Below, piece after piece: positions 15,035 through 22,579 of a stretch of DNA of 25,415 bases. The stretch lies in assembly GCA_004557185.1 (NCBI GenBank), contig SFEP01000035.1, positions 1 to 25,415 on the forward strand. The letters run 5' to 3'. Under the pieces are notes generated by a model. That model searched no databases. It had not been told where the DNA came from and saw nothing but the letters and a program-made list of their open reading frames with translations. The DNA is from Bacteroidales bacterium (GTDB lineage Bacteria > Bacteroidota > Bacteroidia > Bacteroidales > Bacteroidaceae). Each line of letters begins with the position of its first letter. Within the stretch, counting starts at the first letter, position 1. The position numbers were made by a program, and so were the translations under genes.

Positions 15035-16048
15035 ATGCCCCAACGCATTCTATATCTTATCAACCCTATCTCAGGGACGCAAAAGAAGAAAGGCATCGCC
15101 CGTCTGGCCGAAAAACTGACCGACCGCAGCGTGTTCGACGTGGAGATACGCCACACCGAATATGCCGGCCACGCCTCTCTCTTGGCGGCCGAGGCCGCAG
15201 CGCAGGGCTACGACATTGTGGTGGCCGTGGGCGGCGATGGCACGGTGAACGAGGTGGCGCGCTCGCTGGTGCACACCCACACCGCGCTCGGCATCGTGCC
15301 CTGCGGCTCAGGCAACGGGCTGGCGCGCCACCTGCGCATTCCGATGCAGCCGCGGCAGGCCATCGCCCTGCTCAACGAACACGTGGTGCACGACCTGGAC
15401 TACGGCACCATCAACGACCGCCCCTTCTTCTGCACCTGCGGCGTGGGCTTCGACGCCTTCATCAGCGAGAAATTTGCCGGCGCAGGCCGCCGCGGCGTGC
15501 TGACGTACATCGAGAACACACTGCGCGAGGGCCTCAGCTACAAGCCGCAGACTTACACCATCGAGGATGACTCAGGACGCACCGCAGGCCGCGCCTTCCT
15601 CATAGCCTGCGCCAACGCCTCGCAGTATGGCAACGATGCCCTCATCGCCCCTCACGCCAGCATGAAGGACGGACTGCTCGACGTGGTGGTGATGGAGCCT
15701 TTCAACGCAGCACAGGCGCCACAAATTGCCCTGCAACTCTTCACGGGCACGCTGCCCGAAAACCGTCTGGTGCACACCATTCGCACCGACCACCTGCACA
15801 TTCAGCGCGAAGGCGAGGGCGTGGCTCACTGCGACGGCGACCCCTTCATCACCGGCAGTTCGATTGAGGTGAAACTGCACCACTGCCAGCTGCGCGTAGT
15901 GGTGAACAACCATCCGCCCACCACGCCCCTGCAGCAACCGCTCGACTTGCTGCGCCGCATACCTACCTACTTCAAGGACTGGGGCAACAAACCCGAGGCT
16001 TGGCTCAACAAAACAATCACACGCCTCAAGGATAAGGTCAAGGAATAA
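15035..16048 (+). CDS. Diacylglycerol/lipid kinase, YegS/DgkB family
   Basis: A 337-residue kinase that phosphorylates diacylglycerol or a related lipid using ATP at the inner face of the membrane. The first strand reads RILYLINPISGT (4-15); the nucleotide loop is VGGDGTVNEVA (65-75), and PCGSGNGLARHL (89-100) is the second conserved block. GVGFDA and NASQYGND further on match the family. The C-terminal part (about 290-337) is basic and could contact the membrane. The ATG at 15035 is preferred to an upstream in-frame ATG at 14939, which lies inside the lipoprotein gene. It closes a probable operon with Wzi and the lipoprotein, and is followed by the 63-bp repeats. Confidence 0.9.
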   Translation: MPQRILYLINPISGTQKKKGIARLAEKLTDRSVFDVEIRHTEYAGHASLLAAEAAAQGYDIVVAVGGDGTVNEVARSLVHTHTALGIVPCGSGNGLARHLRIPMQPRQAIALLNEHVVHDLDYGTINDRPFFCTCGVGFDAFISEKFAGAGRRGVLTYIENTLREGLSYKPQTYTIEDDSGRTAGRAFLIACANASQYGNDALIAPHASMKDGLLDVVVMEPFNAAQAPQIALQLFTGTLPENRLVHTIRTDHLHIQREGEGVAHCDGDPFITGSSIEVKLHHCQLRVVVNNHPPTTPLQQPLDLLRRIPTYFKDWGNKPEAWLNKTITRLKDKVKE

Positions 16049-16084
16049 CGGTGGGGCGACGAAGGTGGGGGCGATACCTTCCCT

Positions 16085-16244
16085 CCTATACGCAGACGCC
16101 TTGCGCTTTTCTTCTACCCTGGTGGATAACCTGCCCTTCTCAATCCACCTATACGCAGACGCCTTGCGCTTTTCTTCTACCCTGGTGGATAACCCGCCCT
16201 TCTCAATCCACCTATACGCAGACGCCTTGCACTTTTCTCCCCCT
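16085..16244 (+). repeat. 63-bp tandem direct repeats (2.5 copies) before the MgtC gene
   Basis: Units start at 16085, 16148 and 16211. The first two are nearly identical (one base differs, CTGCCC against CCGCCC) and the third is cut short and slightly diverged. Each full unit can form a hairpin from GGTGGAT and ATCCACC (16121-16127 with 16143-16149; 16184-16190 with 16206-16212). The period is 21 codons and the frame stays open into the MgtC gene, but family N-termini begin at 16272. The array fills the 223-nt gap, in which no TAnnTTTG box is visible. Confidence 0.92.
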
Positions 16245-16271
16245 CTCTCACACTGTCACATTACGCTCATC

Positions 16272-16922
16272 ATGGAACACATTCTAGACATCTCTATCCG
16301 CCTGAGCGTGGCCCTGCTTCTGGGCGGCCTGATAGGCATTGAGCGCGAAGTGCGCTCCAAGGACGCGGGCTTCCGCACTCATTTTCTCGTATCGCTGGGC
16401 AGCGCCCTGTTCTGCATCGTGTCGCAGTACGGCTTCGGTGCTGAGGTGAAGGATGCCTCGCGTGTAGCAGCCCAAGTGGTGTCGGGCATCGGCTTTCTCG
16501 GTGCCGGCACCATCATTTTCCAGAAGAACGTGATACGCGGCCTGACCACAGCGGCTGGCCTCTGGGTAACGGCGGCCATCGGTCTGGCCTGCGGCACGGG
16601 CATGTATGCTGCGGCAGCCGTGGGCACGGTGCTCGTGCTCGTGGGCTTGGAGGTGCTCAACGCCCTGCTGCCGCAACTCGGCACCGCCACCGTGCAACTC
16701 ACCTTCCAGGCCACTTCACGCGAAAGTGTGAAGAAGGTGATGGACGAAATCAAACACGAAAATCTGGAAATTCGCACCTACGAACTCAAGGACCGCCGCA
16801 CCTCGCAAGGCGAGATATACGAGGTGAGTGTAGAACTGAAAGTGAAACGAGGCCACCACAACGAACGCATCCTGAGTTACCTCGACGACTTCGACGACGT
16901 AACCATCTCAAGCATCGAATAA
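16272..16922 (+). CDS. MgtC/SapB-family membrane protein
   Basis: A 216-residue inner-membrane protein. The N-terminal part (about 1-140) has four to five helices with the family patterns LSVALLLGGLIGIEREVRSK (11-30), AGFRTHFLVSLGSALF, and GIGFLGAGTIIFQ followed by GLTTAAGLWVTAAIGLACG. The C-terminal soluble domain (about 145-216) has an ACT-like beta-alpha pattern. MgtC proteins of pathogens aid survival in low magnesium and in macrophages; many others are of unknown role, so magnesium transport should not be assumed. The ATG at 16272 is chosen because family members begin directly before the first helix. The open frame upstream runs through the 63-bp repeats. An intrinsic terminator follows. 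Confidence 0.88.
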   Translation: MEHILDISIRLSVALLLGGLIGIEREVRSKDAGFRTHFLVSLGSALFCIVSQYGFGAEVKDASRVAAQVVSGIGFLGAGTIIFQKNVIRGLTTAAGLWVTAAIGLACGTGMYAAAAVGTVLVLVGLEVLNALLPQLGTATVQLTFQATSRESVKKVMDEIKHENLEIRTYELKDRRTSQGEIYEVSVELKVKRGHHNERILSYLDDFDDVTISSIE

Positions 16923-17008
16923 ACAGGCAAGGGCTCTATCTTACCATGAAGAAAACTTGTGCGCTGAAACCTTGACTCTCACGCACAAGCCGTCATACAC
17001 GCTTTTTT

Positions 17009-17051
17009 GCTTACCGCTGCCTCAGCGTTTGGGGCGGCGGTATGCTTTTTT
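17009..17051 (+). terminator. Intrinsic terminator of the MgtC gene, overlapping the convergent gene
   Basis: GCTTACCGCTGCC (17009-17021) and GGCGGCGGTATGC (17033-17045) form a 13-position stem with 11 matched pairs, followed by six T (17046-17051). It acts on the plus strand. The right arm and U tract lie inside the last codons of the convergent DUF4421 gene. A second inverted repeat, CTTGTGCG/CGCACAAG (16956-16963 with 16982-16989), lies upstream without an adjacent U tract. Confidence 0.75.
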
Positions 17052-18179
17052 CAAGCCAAAGTAGAAGCCCGCGTAGAGGTTGCAGTAGTTAATGGAGTTG
17101 GTAAAGGCGAAACTGTGCTTGCGGTACATGAGCAGGTGGCCGATGTAGGAGAGGCCGGCAAACCAACGGCCGTCGTTGTAGACCAGGCCGGCACGCATGG
17201 TGCAGTCGAGGCTCAGGTTCACCAAGTCGCTGAGCACCTCCTGCGTTTTGATTCTCTCCCCCCTCATTTTGCGCAAACCAATGGTGGGCATCACCGAGGC
17301 ACCGAGCAGCAGGTGCGGCACGATGACCCAGTTGTAGCCATAGCCCGCGCTGATGTAGTAGTATTTGTAGTAAAGGTCGCTCATCTTGAGTTCGTCGATG
17401 AGCAGGGGCTTCTCCTCCGTGCCGAGCAGCAGGGCGGGAAGGGCGGTGTAGTTGAACTTCACATGCTGCTTGCTGAAACCGCCGCCCACCAGCAGCGAAC
17501 CGCAACTGCGCAGCTGCTCGGTGCTCTGGTTGTAGGTGGCGGGATAGGAAAAGTGGCGATGGTTCTTCACGTAGTAGGCGCTGAACGACACCGTCTTGAC
17601 GTCGAGCCCCTTGAACTTCATGCCCTTCACGGCGCTGGGGCTCACGCCCTCGAAGCCCTGTGCCTTGCGCAGACGGAACTCGCCGCTGTTCTTGTTCACC
17701 AGCAGGTCGCAGCCAAGCATGGCGCTGTACAGACTGAGGTTGAACTCCTGGCTCTTCACGCCGCTGTGGGGGTGCGTCACGTCGAAGGTGTAACCCAGGA
17801 AAATCCATCGCCAGCCAAAGTAGGGGCCCATCTTCATGCTCGGCGCCGCCTTGGTTGAGATGCTCTGCGTGTTGCCGTCTGCGCTGCGCCCTTCGAGTTT
17901 GTAGAGTTGGTAATAGCTGGTGCTCTGCCCCATGAACGTGTAGTTGTAACGGTTGGGAGCGATGTAGGTGGTGTCAAAGTCGTTAAATCCCTTCATAAAG
18001 CGGTACACCAGGCTGCCCGTGCGCTTCACCTTTTGGCCTATCTGCCTGTGGTGGTGCAGCGTGTCGGCCTCGGCTGACGGCTGTGCCGACGCCCCCAACG
18101 CACACACAGCCCCCAGCACGCACAGCATTCGGCCAGCATGCCGCCACAGCGTGGTGGGGATGAAGGAGAAAAGCAACAT
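17022..18179 (-). CDS. DUF4421-family outer-membrane protein
   Basis: A 385-residue protein with a signal peptide ending near GASAQ-P (residues 1-33). The part after it, with SLVYRFMKGFNDFDTTYIAP and NRYNYTFMGQ, matches the DUF4421 family of Bacteroidetes. The rest alternates in strands rich in Tyr and Phe and ends with NLYAGFYFGLKKAYRRPKR, consistent with an outer-membrane barrel. Function is unknown. The start at 18179 is adopted; ATG at 18128 would leave a shorter signal peptide and is possible. It lies 51 nt downstream of the oxidoreductase gene on the same strand. Its C-terminal codons are part of the terminator of the convergent MgtC gene. Confidence 0.8.
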   Translation of the reverse strand: MLLFSFIPTTLWRHAGRMLCVLGAVCALGASAQPSAEADTLHHHRQIGQKVKRTGSLVYRFMKGFNDFDTTYIAPNRYNYTFMGQSTSYYQLYKLEGRSADGNTQSISTKAAPSMKMGPYFGWRWIFLGYTFDVTHPHSGVKSQEFNLSLYSAMLGCDLLVNKNSGEFRLRKAQGFEGVSPSAVKGMKFKGLDVKTVSFSAYYVKNHRHFSYPATYNQSTEQLRSCGSLLVGGGFSKQHVKFNYTALPALLLGTEEKPLLIDELKMSDLYYKYYYISAGYGYNWVIVPHLLLGASVMPTIGLRKMRGERIKTQEVLSDLVNLSLDCTMRAGLVYNDGRWFAGLSYIGHLLMYRKHSFAFTNSINYCNLYAGFYFGLKKAYRRPKR

Positions 18180-18217
18180 ATATATAAATAAGGAATAACG
18201 TGAACAAGCTACAAAGG
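18180..18217 (-). promoter_or_regulatory. AT-rich motif (copy 4) and weak -7 box before the DUF4421 gene
   Basis: On the minus strand CCTTATTTATATAT (18193-18180) touches the ATG at 18179. Further upstream TTCCTTTG (18219-18212) is one base off the -7 consensus and would give a leader of about 25 nt including the motif. This is the one motif copy that is close to a possible TAnnTTTG-like box. Confidence 0.4.
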
Positions 18218-18230
18218 AAAGGGCGGGGCG

Positions 18231-19220
18231 TCAGAATTTTCCCAAAATGCGGTCGACCACCCAGTTCACCGCCGTGGCACTCACGCAGTCGCAGGTGCAG
18301 ATGGCCTTGCCCTGCAGGTGCTCCACCACGAGGCGTATGAGCGGGAGTTGCACATAGGTGGGGTTGGGCACGGTAAACGTTTGTCGGCCCGCCTCGTTCT
18401 GCAGCACAATGGGCTGATAGGTGAACACAGAGAAGGTGAGCGACCCCTTGTCGCCCACAATGTCGATGCGGTCGTCCTTGGCCGACTCGTGCGCCACAAA
18501 GCACCACGACCCGCTGCCGGGCAAACCGTTGGCAAACTTGAAGCATGCGCTCACGGAGTCCTCCGTTTTGTAGAGTCCGCCACGGTTGGCAGCAAAGCCC
18601 TCGGCCTCGGTGATGGGGCCGAACATCGTTTGCAACAGGTCGAGCTGGTGCGGTGCAAGGTCGTAGAAGTAGCCCCCGCCCGCAATGTCGGGCTGCACGC
18701 GCCAGGGCAGGTTCGTACTGTTGTAGTCCAGTTCGCGCGGCGGCACGGCAAAGTGTATCTGCACATTCACCACATGCCCCACGGCCCCGCTCTGCACCAG
18801 TTCCTTCACCTTGTCGAAGTAGGGCAGAAAGCGGCGGTAATAGGCCACGAAGCAGGGCACGCCCGTTTTCTCGGCTATGCGGTTAATGCGGCAGCAGTCC
18901 TCGTAGTTCGACGCCATCGGCTTCTCCACATACACGGGCTTGCCGCTCTTCATGGCCATAATAGCGTAGGTGGCATGCGTGGAGGGTGGCGTGGCTATGT
19001 ACACGGCGTTGACCTGTGGGTCGTTGAGTAGCGCCTGAGGGTCGGTGTACCAACGGGCTATGCCGTGCCGTTCGGCATACGAGCGCGCTTTCTCTTCACG
19101 GCGGCTCATCACAGCCACCACGCGCGAGCCCTCCACCTGGTTAAAGGCCGGCCCGCTCTTCTTCTCGGTCACCTCGCCGCAGCCTATAAAGCCCCAGCGT
19201 ATCTCCTGTAAAGTTTGCAT
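18231..19220 (-). CDS. Gfo/Idh/MocA-family NAD(P)-dependent oxidoreductase
   Basis: A 329-residue dehydrogenase acting on a sugar or related polyol. The nucleotide-binding start is IRWGFIGCGEVTEKKSGPAF (7-26), followed by the family patterns VNAVYIATPPSTHA and PVYVEKPMA, where the lysine of EKP is catalytic. The second domain shows GGGYFYDLAPHQLDLLQTMFG, with the expected aspartate and histidine (DLAPHQLD). The C-terminus (VSATAVNWVVDRILGKF) is complete. The ATG at 19220 is preferred to one at 19277, since the Rossmann strand begins a few residues later. It is upstream of the DUF4421 gene, probably cotranscribed; the link between the two is not obvious. The substrate cannot be named from sequence. 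Confidence 0.92.
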   Translation of the reverse strand: MQTLQEIRWGFIGCGEVTEKKSGPAFNQVEGSRVVAVMSRREEKARSYAERHGIARWYTDPQALLNDPQVNAVYIATPPSTHATYAIMAMKSGKPVYVEKPMASNYEDCCRINRIAEKTGVPCFVAYYRRFLPYFDKVKELVQSGAVGHVVNVQIHFAVPPRELDYNSTNLPWRVQPDIAGGGYFYDLAPHQLDLLQTMFGPITEAEGFAANRGGLYKTEDSVSACFKFANGLPGSGSWCFVAHESAKDDRIDIVGDKGSLTFSVFTYQPIVLQNEAGRQTFTVPNPTYVQLPLIRLVVEHLQGKAICTCDCVSATAVNWVVDRILGKF

Positions 19221-19298
19221 AGATTGATGGATGTTTTCACACAGGCGGATTGCTAAAGAAAAAGGCTTACGCGCCACGCCGTCCTGTGCTTTTCGCTA

Positions 19299-19306
19299 CA
19301 AAGATA
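19299..19306 (-). promoter_or_regulatory. Candidate -7 box for the oxidoreductase
   Basis: TATCTTTG on the minus strand fits TAnnTTTG and gives a leader of about 70 nt. No TTTG lies at the ideal -33 spacing; the region there reads CTTTTC. Confidence 0.55.
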
Positions 19307-19380
19307 AAGAAGGCGAGTGGAGGAGAAAAGAAAAGACGTAGCATTTTCCACTTGATGCCTATCGTTGCAGCCTATGAAAG

Positions 19381-19437
19381 TACCTTTTCGTGAAACCCAA
19401 CGAGCTGCGCCCAAGCCAGCAGACCTTGAGCGATGCC
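19381..19437 (+). repeat. 57-nt dispersed repeat, copy B
   Basis: Copy of the element at 10071-10127, 75 percent identical without gaps. In the first frame it reads YLFVKPNELRPSQQTLSDA and runs to a TAG three codons later. A TGA lies two codons upstream, so it is not an intact gene. Both copies lie in intergenic DNA in the plus orientation. Confidence 0.6.
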
Positions 19438-19603
19438 TATTGGGCTTAGCAAGATTGTTCTATCCTTCGCATTACACTGTTTTGATGCTTTTTGAGGTAA
19501 AATTTATTGACAAAAAGCGGGCGGCGAAAATGGGGCGGCGTAAATGGGATGGGGCGCGTTGTATTTCAATGCGTTAGCATCATCACAGCAAGGTGCTTTC
19601 CCA

Positions 19604-19730
19604 TTTTCAGAAGGCACGTTCCTGTTTTCAGAAGGCACTTCATCATTTGCCACGCCGGCGTGGCAGACGTGCCATGCCGGCGTGGCAGACGTGCCGTGCC
19701 GGCGTGGCAAACGTGCCGTGCCGGCGTGGC
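19604..19730. repeat. Tandem arrays of 21- and 22-bp dyad units upstream of pgk
   Basis: Two blocks adjoin. First, TTTTCAGAAGGCAC occurs at 19604-19617 and 19625-19638 (period 21). Then four units with the palindromic core GCCACGCCGGCGTGGC or close variants begin at 19649, 19671, 19693 and 19715 (period 22). Unit 1 is a perfect 16-bp palindrome; the others keep pairing through G-T positions. The 6-nt linkers are AGACGT or AAACGT and sit in a second short dyad, GGCA..TGCC. There are no unique spacers, so it is not a CRISPR array. Confidence 0.9.
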
Positions 19731-19737
19731 AAACCAT

Positions 19738-20190
19738 CAGGCGCCATGTACGAATGGGAAAATAAGTTGCAAAAACGGTTGCGCGCCGGGCCGAAACGGC
19801 GGCCGGGCATCGCGGAGCGTCAGGACGCTGCCAGGGGGCCGCCGCACGGCAGGCGGTGATGGGGAGCACGCAGGCCACTGGGGCTGCTACGGGCGAGGGG
19901 CACCTTTTGCGCGCCAACGGGCGGCCGCGCACCTTGCCAAGATTTACCAGCAAGGGCGCAAAGGAGCTTTTGAGGCGGCGAAAATGAAATTCAAGGCATG
20001 TAAATGTAAAAGTGGCATATGGGGCGACGCGTGCAAGGCAGTTTTTTGTATATTTGCCGCGAAAAGCGTTTTTTACCTGACTGACGATGGCCACGGGCAG
20101 CACCCCATGAGCACGGAGGCGGCCGCTGGCATGGCGCAGGAAGGTGGAACAAGGATTTACATTTATAACAAACCCCATAAATTATCAGTT
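19738..20190. other. Gene-free stretch between the array and pgk
   Basis: An open frame runs through here in phase with pgk, but nothing in its translation resembles a protein family and PGK begins at 20191. I see only the pgk promoter box at 20049 and a leader of about 130 nt. GC-rich composition explains the open frames on both strands. Confidence 0.5.
20049..20056 (+). promoter_or_regulatory. Candidate -7 box for pgk
   Basis: TATATTTG fits TAnnTTTG, with an upstream T tract (GTTTTTTG) in place of a clear -33 element. It predicts a 5' leader of about 130 nt, long for a glycolytic gene, so leader-based control is possible. Confidence 0.6.
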
Positions 20191-21438
20191 ATGACTATCG
20201 AAACTTGCGATTTCAAAGGCAAGAAAGTGATCGTCCGCGTGGACTTCAATGTGCCTCTTGATGAAAACGGTAAAATTACCGACGACACCCGCATTCGCGG
20301 TGCACTGCCTACGCTGCAGAAGGTGCTGGCCGAGGGTGGCGCACTCATCATCATGAGCCACATGGGCAAGCCCAAGGGCAAGGTGAACCCCAAGATGTCT
20401 CTGGGCCAGATTGTGGACGCCGTGAGCGAAAAGCTTGGCGTGAAGGTGCAGTTTGCCCCCGATTGCGCCAAGGCTCAGGAGGCCGCTGCCGCCCTGCAGC
20501 CGGGCGAGGTGCTCCTGCTTGAAAACCTGCGCTTCTACCCCGAAGAGGAGGGCAAGCCCGTGGGCATCGACAAGGCTGACCCCGCCTACGACGCTGCCAA
20601 GAAGGAGATGAAGGAGCGCCAGAAGGAGTTCGCCAAGACGCTGGCATCGTATGCCGACATCTACGTGAACGATGCCTTCGGTACGGCTCACCGCAAGCAC
20701 GCCTCAACGGCCGTCATTGCCGACTCGTTCGACGCCGACCACAAGATGCTGGGCTACCTCATGGAGAAGGAAGTGCAGGCTGTTGACAACGTGCTCAGCA
20801 ACATCAAGCGCCCCTTCACCGCCATCATGGGTGGCTCGAAGGTGTCCACCAAAATCGGTATCATCGAGAACCTCATGGACAAGGTGGACAACCTCATCCT
20901 CTGCGGTGGTATGACTTACACCTTCGCCAAGGCTATGGGCGGCAAAATCGGTACGTCCATCTGCGAGAACGACAAGCTCGACCTCGCGCTCGAAATCATG
21001 GCCAAGGCTAAGGCTAAGGGCGTGAACCTCGTGCTCGGCACCGACTGCGTGGCCGGCGACGCCTTCTCGAACGACGCCAACCAGCAGATTGTGCCCGCCA
21101 ACGACATTCCCGACGGCTGGGAAGGCATGGATGCCGGTCCCGAAACGCGCAAGACGTTTGCTGCTGCCATTGAGGGTGCCAAGACCATTCTGTGGAACGG
21201 CCCCGCTGGCGTGTTTGAGTTCGACAACTTCACGGGCGGCTCGCGTGCCATTGCCGAGGCCATTGCCAAGGCTACGGCCAACGGCGCTTTCTCGCTCATC
21301 GGCGGCGGCGACTCTGTAGCCTGCATCAACAAGTTTGGCATGGCCGACAAGGTTTCTTACATCTCGACCGGCGGCGGCGCACTGCTCGAAGCCATCGAGG
21401 GCAAGGTGCTCCCCGGCATTGCAGCCATCAAGGGCTAA
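20191..21438 (+). CDS. pgk: Phosphoglycerate kinase
   Basis: A 415-residue cytoplasmic glycolytic enzyme that transfers phosphate from 1,3-bisphosphoglycerate to ADP. Conserved blocks are RVDFNVPLDENG (16-27), SHMGKPKG (about 56-63), LLLENLRFYPEEEG (about 110-123), NDAFGTAHRKHAS (about 160-172), the hinge IMGGSKVSTKIG, WNGPAGVFEFDNF, and the ATP-site GGGDSVACINKFG. Length is normal. The ATG at 20191 matches family starts; the in-frame extension upstream has no similarity. Codon choice (AAG, GGC, CTC) is more biased than in neighbours, as expected for high expression. It is flanked by its own promoter and a strong composite terminator, so it is probably monocistronic. Confidence 0.98.
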   Translation: MTIETCDFKGKKVIVRVDFNVPLDENGKITDDTRIRGALPTLQKVLAEGGALIIMSHMGKPKGKVNPKMSLGQIVDAVSEKLGVKVQFAPDCAKAQEAAAALQPGEVLLLENLRFYPEEEGKPVGIDKADPAYDAAKKEMKERQKEFAKTLASYADIYVNDAFGTAHRKHASTAVIADSFDADHKMLGYLMEKEVQAVDNVLSNIKRPFTAIMGGSKVSTKIGIIENLMDKVDNLILCGGMTYTFAKAMGGKIGTSICENDKLDLALEIMAKAKAKGVNLVLGTDCVAGDAFSNDANQQIVPANDIPDGWEGMDAGPETRKTFAAAIEGAKTILWNGPAGVFEFDNFTGGSRAIAEAIAKATANGAFSLIGGGDSVACINKFGMADKVSYISTGGGALLEAIEGKVLPGIAAIKG

Positions 21439-21471
21439 CCCAAGCCTTTAATCCGTAAATCAACGATGCAT

Positions 21472-21546
21472 GAGGGTGATGCTGACCACTGACCTGCGCA
21501 CCGCCAGGTGCGCCGCTGGCGGTGGTGAGCGTCACCCTCTTCTTTT
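21472..21546 (+). terminator. Composite terminator after pgk
   Basis: An outer stem pairs GAGGGTGA (21472-21479) with TCACCCTC (21532-21539) and extends inward through GCT/AGC. Inside it, CACCGCCAG (21499-21507) and CTGGCGGTG (21516-21524) form a perfect 9-bp hairpin. An alternative inner hairpin uses GCGCACC and GGTGCGC. A T-rich tail (TTCTTTT) follows. The two inner hairpins exclude each other. Confidence 0.75.
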
Positions 21547-21605
21547 AGTTTAGCACCCCGACCGCGGCATGCACTGTGGCCGGTGCGCTACGCCGTTTCC
21601 ACCAC

Positions 21606-22436
21606 ATGAGAAAAACCCTATTCGCACTCCTTGCCCTTGTGCTCGTGGCGGCCTGCCAGCACGCCGATGCCGACAAGCAGCCCGCCCCGACGGCCGAGCC
21701 CTACGACAGCGCGGCACTGCACCTGGCCGTGATGCCCGTGGCGGAGTGCCTCCCCCTTTACTACGCCGCCGAGCGCGGCATGTTTCAGGCAGCCGGCATC
21801 AAGGTGCAGCTGCACACCTACACCTCGCAACTGGAGTGCGACACCGCCTACTTGCGCCGCAGCCTTGACGGCGGTCTGGCCGACCCGCTGCGCATGCAGG
21901 CCCTAGGCAAGCGCTCCGCAGCCTGGATGAAGGTGGCCGAGGTGAAGAGCCCGCAGTGCATGGTGGTGAACAGTGCGCTGCGCCTGCGTTCGCTCGACAA
22001 ACTGAAAGGACGCACACTGGCCGCCACGCGCCAAAGCGTGGAACAGGCAGCCTTGCTCGACTTGCTACACCAAGGACGCCTCAAGGAGGACGACATCTAC
22101 CGACCCCAAATCAACAACCCCGTGCTGCGCACCACCATGGTGATGAACGGGCAGGTGGAGGGCGGTGTGCTGGCCTGGCCCTATGTGAGCGTGGCCCGCG
22201 CACAGGGTCACAAGGTGCTGGGCACGGCGGGCAGCCAGGTGCCGGCACGCTGCTTTGTGCTGGTGCCCGGTGCCAAAAAGGCCGACGCGCTGCGCAAGGC
22301 GTGGCAAGGCGTGGACCGCATACGCCGCCAGGCCATCGATAGTCTGCACGCAGGCGGTGCAGGCGCAGCCAGCCACGTGCTGCAAACGGTGTACGGCGTG
22401 CCCCAGCAGGTGGCCGACACCCTGCGCTTTCCCTAA
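21606..22436 (+). CDS. SsuA/THI5-like substrate-binding lipoprotein
   Basis: A 276-residue lipoprotein of the periplasmic binding protein class II, NMT1/THI5/SsuA type. The signal ends in LVAAC with C17. The mature part has HLAVMPVAECLPLYYAAERG then MFQAAGIKVQLHTYTS, the usual first-domain pattern in which a small ligand (taurine, sulfonate, thiamine precursor or similar) is bound. The ligand is not predictable. The start is the ATG at 21606, just before the hydrophobic signal; an in-frame ATG at 21576 adds 10 residues. No permease or ATPase is adjacent, so the partner genes are elsewhere or absent. A weak -7-like box, TAGTTTAG (21546-21553), overlaps the end of the pgk terminator. Confidence 0.8.
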   Translation: MRKTLFALLALVLVAACQHADADKQPAPTAEPYDSAALHLAVMPVAECLPLYYAAERGMFQAAGIKVQLHTYTSQLECDTAYLRRSLDGGLADPLRMQALGKRSAAWMKVAEVKSPQCMVVNSALRLRSLDKLKGRTLAATRQSVEQAALLDLLHQGRLKEDDIYRPQINNPVLRTTMVMNGQVEGGVLAWPYVSVARAQGHKVLGTAGSQVPARCFVLVPGAKKADALRKAWQGVDRIRRQAIDSLHAGGAGAASHVLQTVYGVPQQVADTLRFP

Positions 22437-22458
22437 GGCCGACGGCAGCCGTTTCCTT

Positions 22459-22560
22459 ACTCCTTATTATATATAGACGCGCCGCCGAAGGCATTTCCTC
22501 ACTCCTTATTATATAGAGAGGCTCAGCCGAGGACGTTTTCACTACTCCTTATTATATATT
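22459..22560 (+). repeat. 42-43 bp tandem repeats built on the AT-rich motif (3 copies)
   Basis: ACTCCTTATTATATA begins at 22459, 22501 and 22544. Each copy is preceded by a GCCG-containing block (near 22438, 22481, 22526) and by a T/C-rich stretch (TTTCCTT, TTTCCTC, TTTTCACT). A fourth GCCG block at 22565 leads into the C-rich leader without the motif. The array fills the gap between the binding protein and the TPR gene, in the sense orientation for the latter. No TAnnTTTG box is present. Confidence 0.88.
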
Positions 22561-22579
22561 ACGCGCCGCGGCACGTTTT

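Noticed and set aside
16065..16271. N-terminal extension of the MgtC protein encoded by the 63-bp repeats
   Set aside because: The frame is open, but a second frame is open as well, and MgtC proteins begin just before the first membrane helix. Kept only as an alternative in the finding.
19507..20190. In-frame extension of pgk by 228 codons upstream
   Set aside because: It runs through a palindromic repeat array and the pgk promoter box and has no similarity to PGK. PGK proteins start at the ATG used here.
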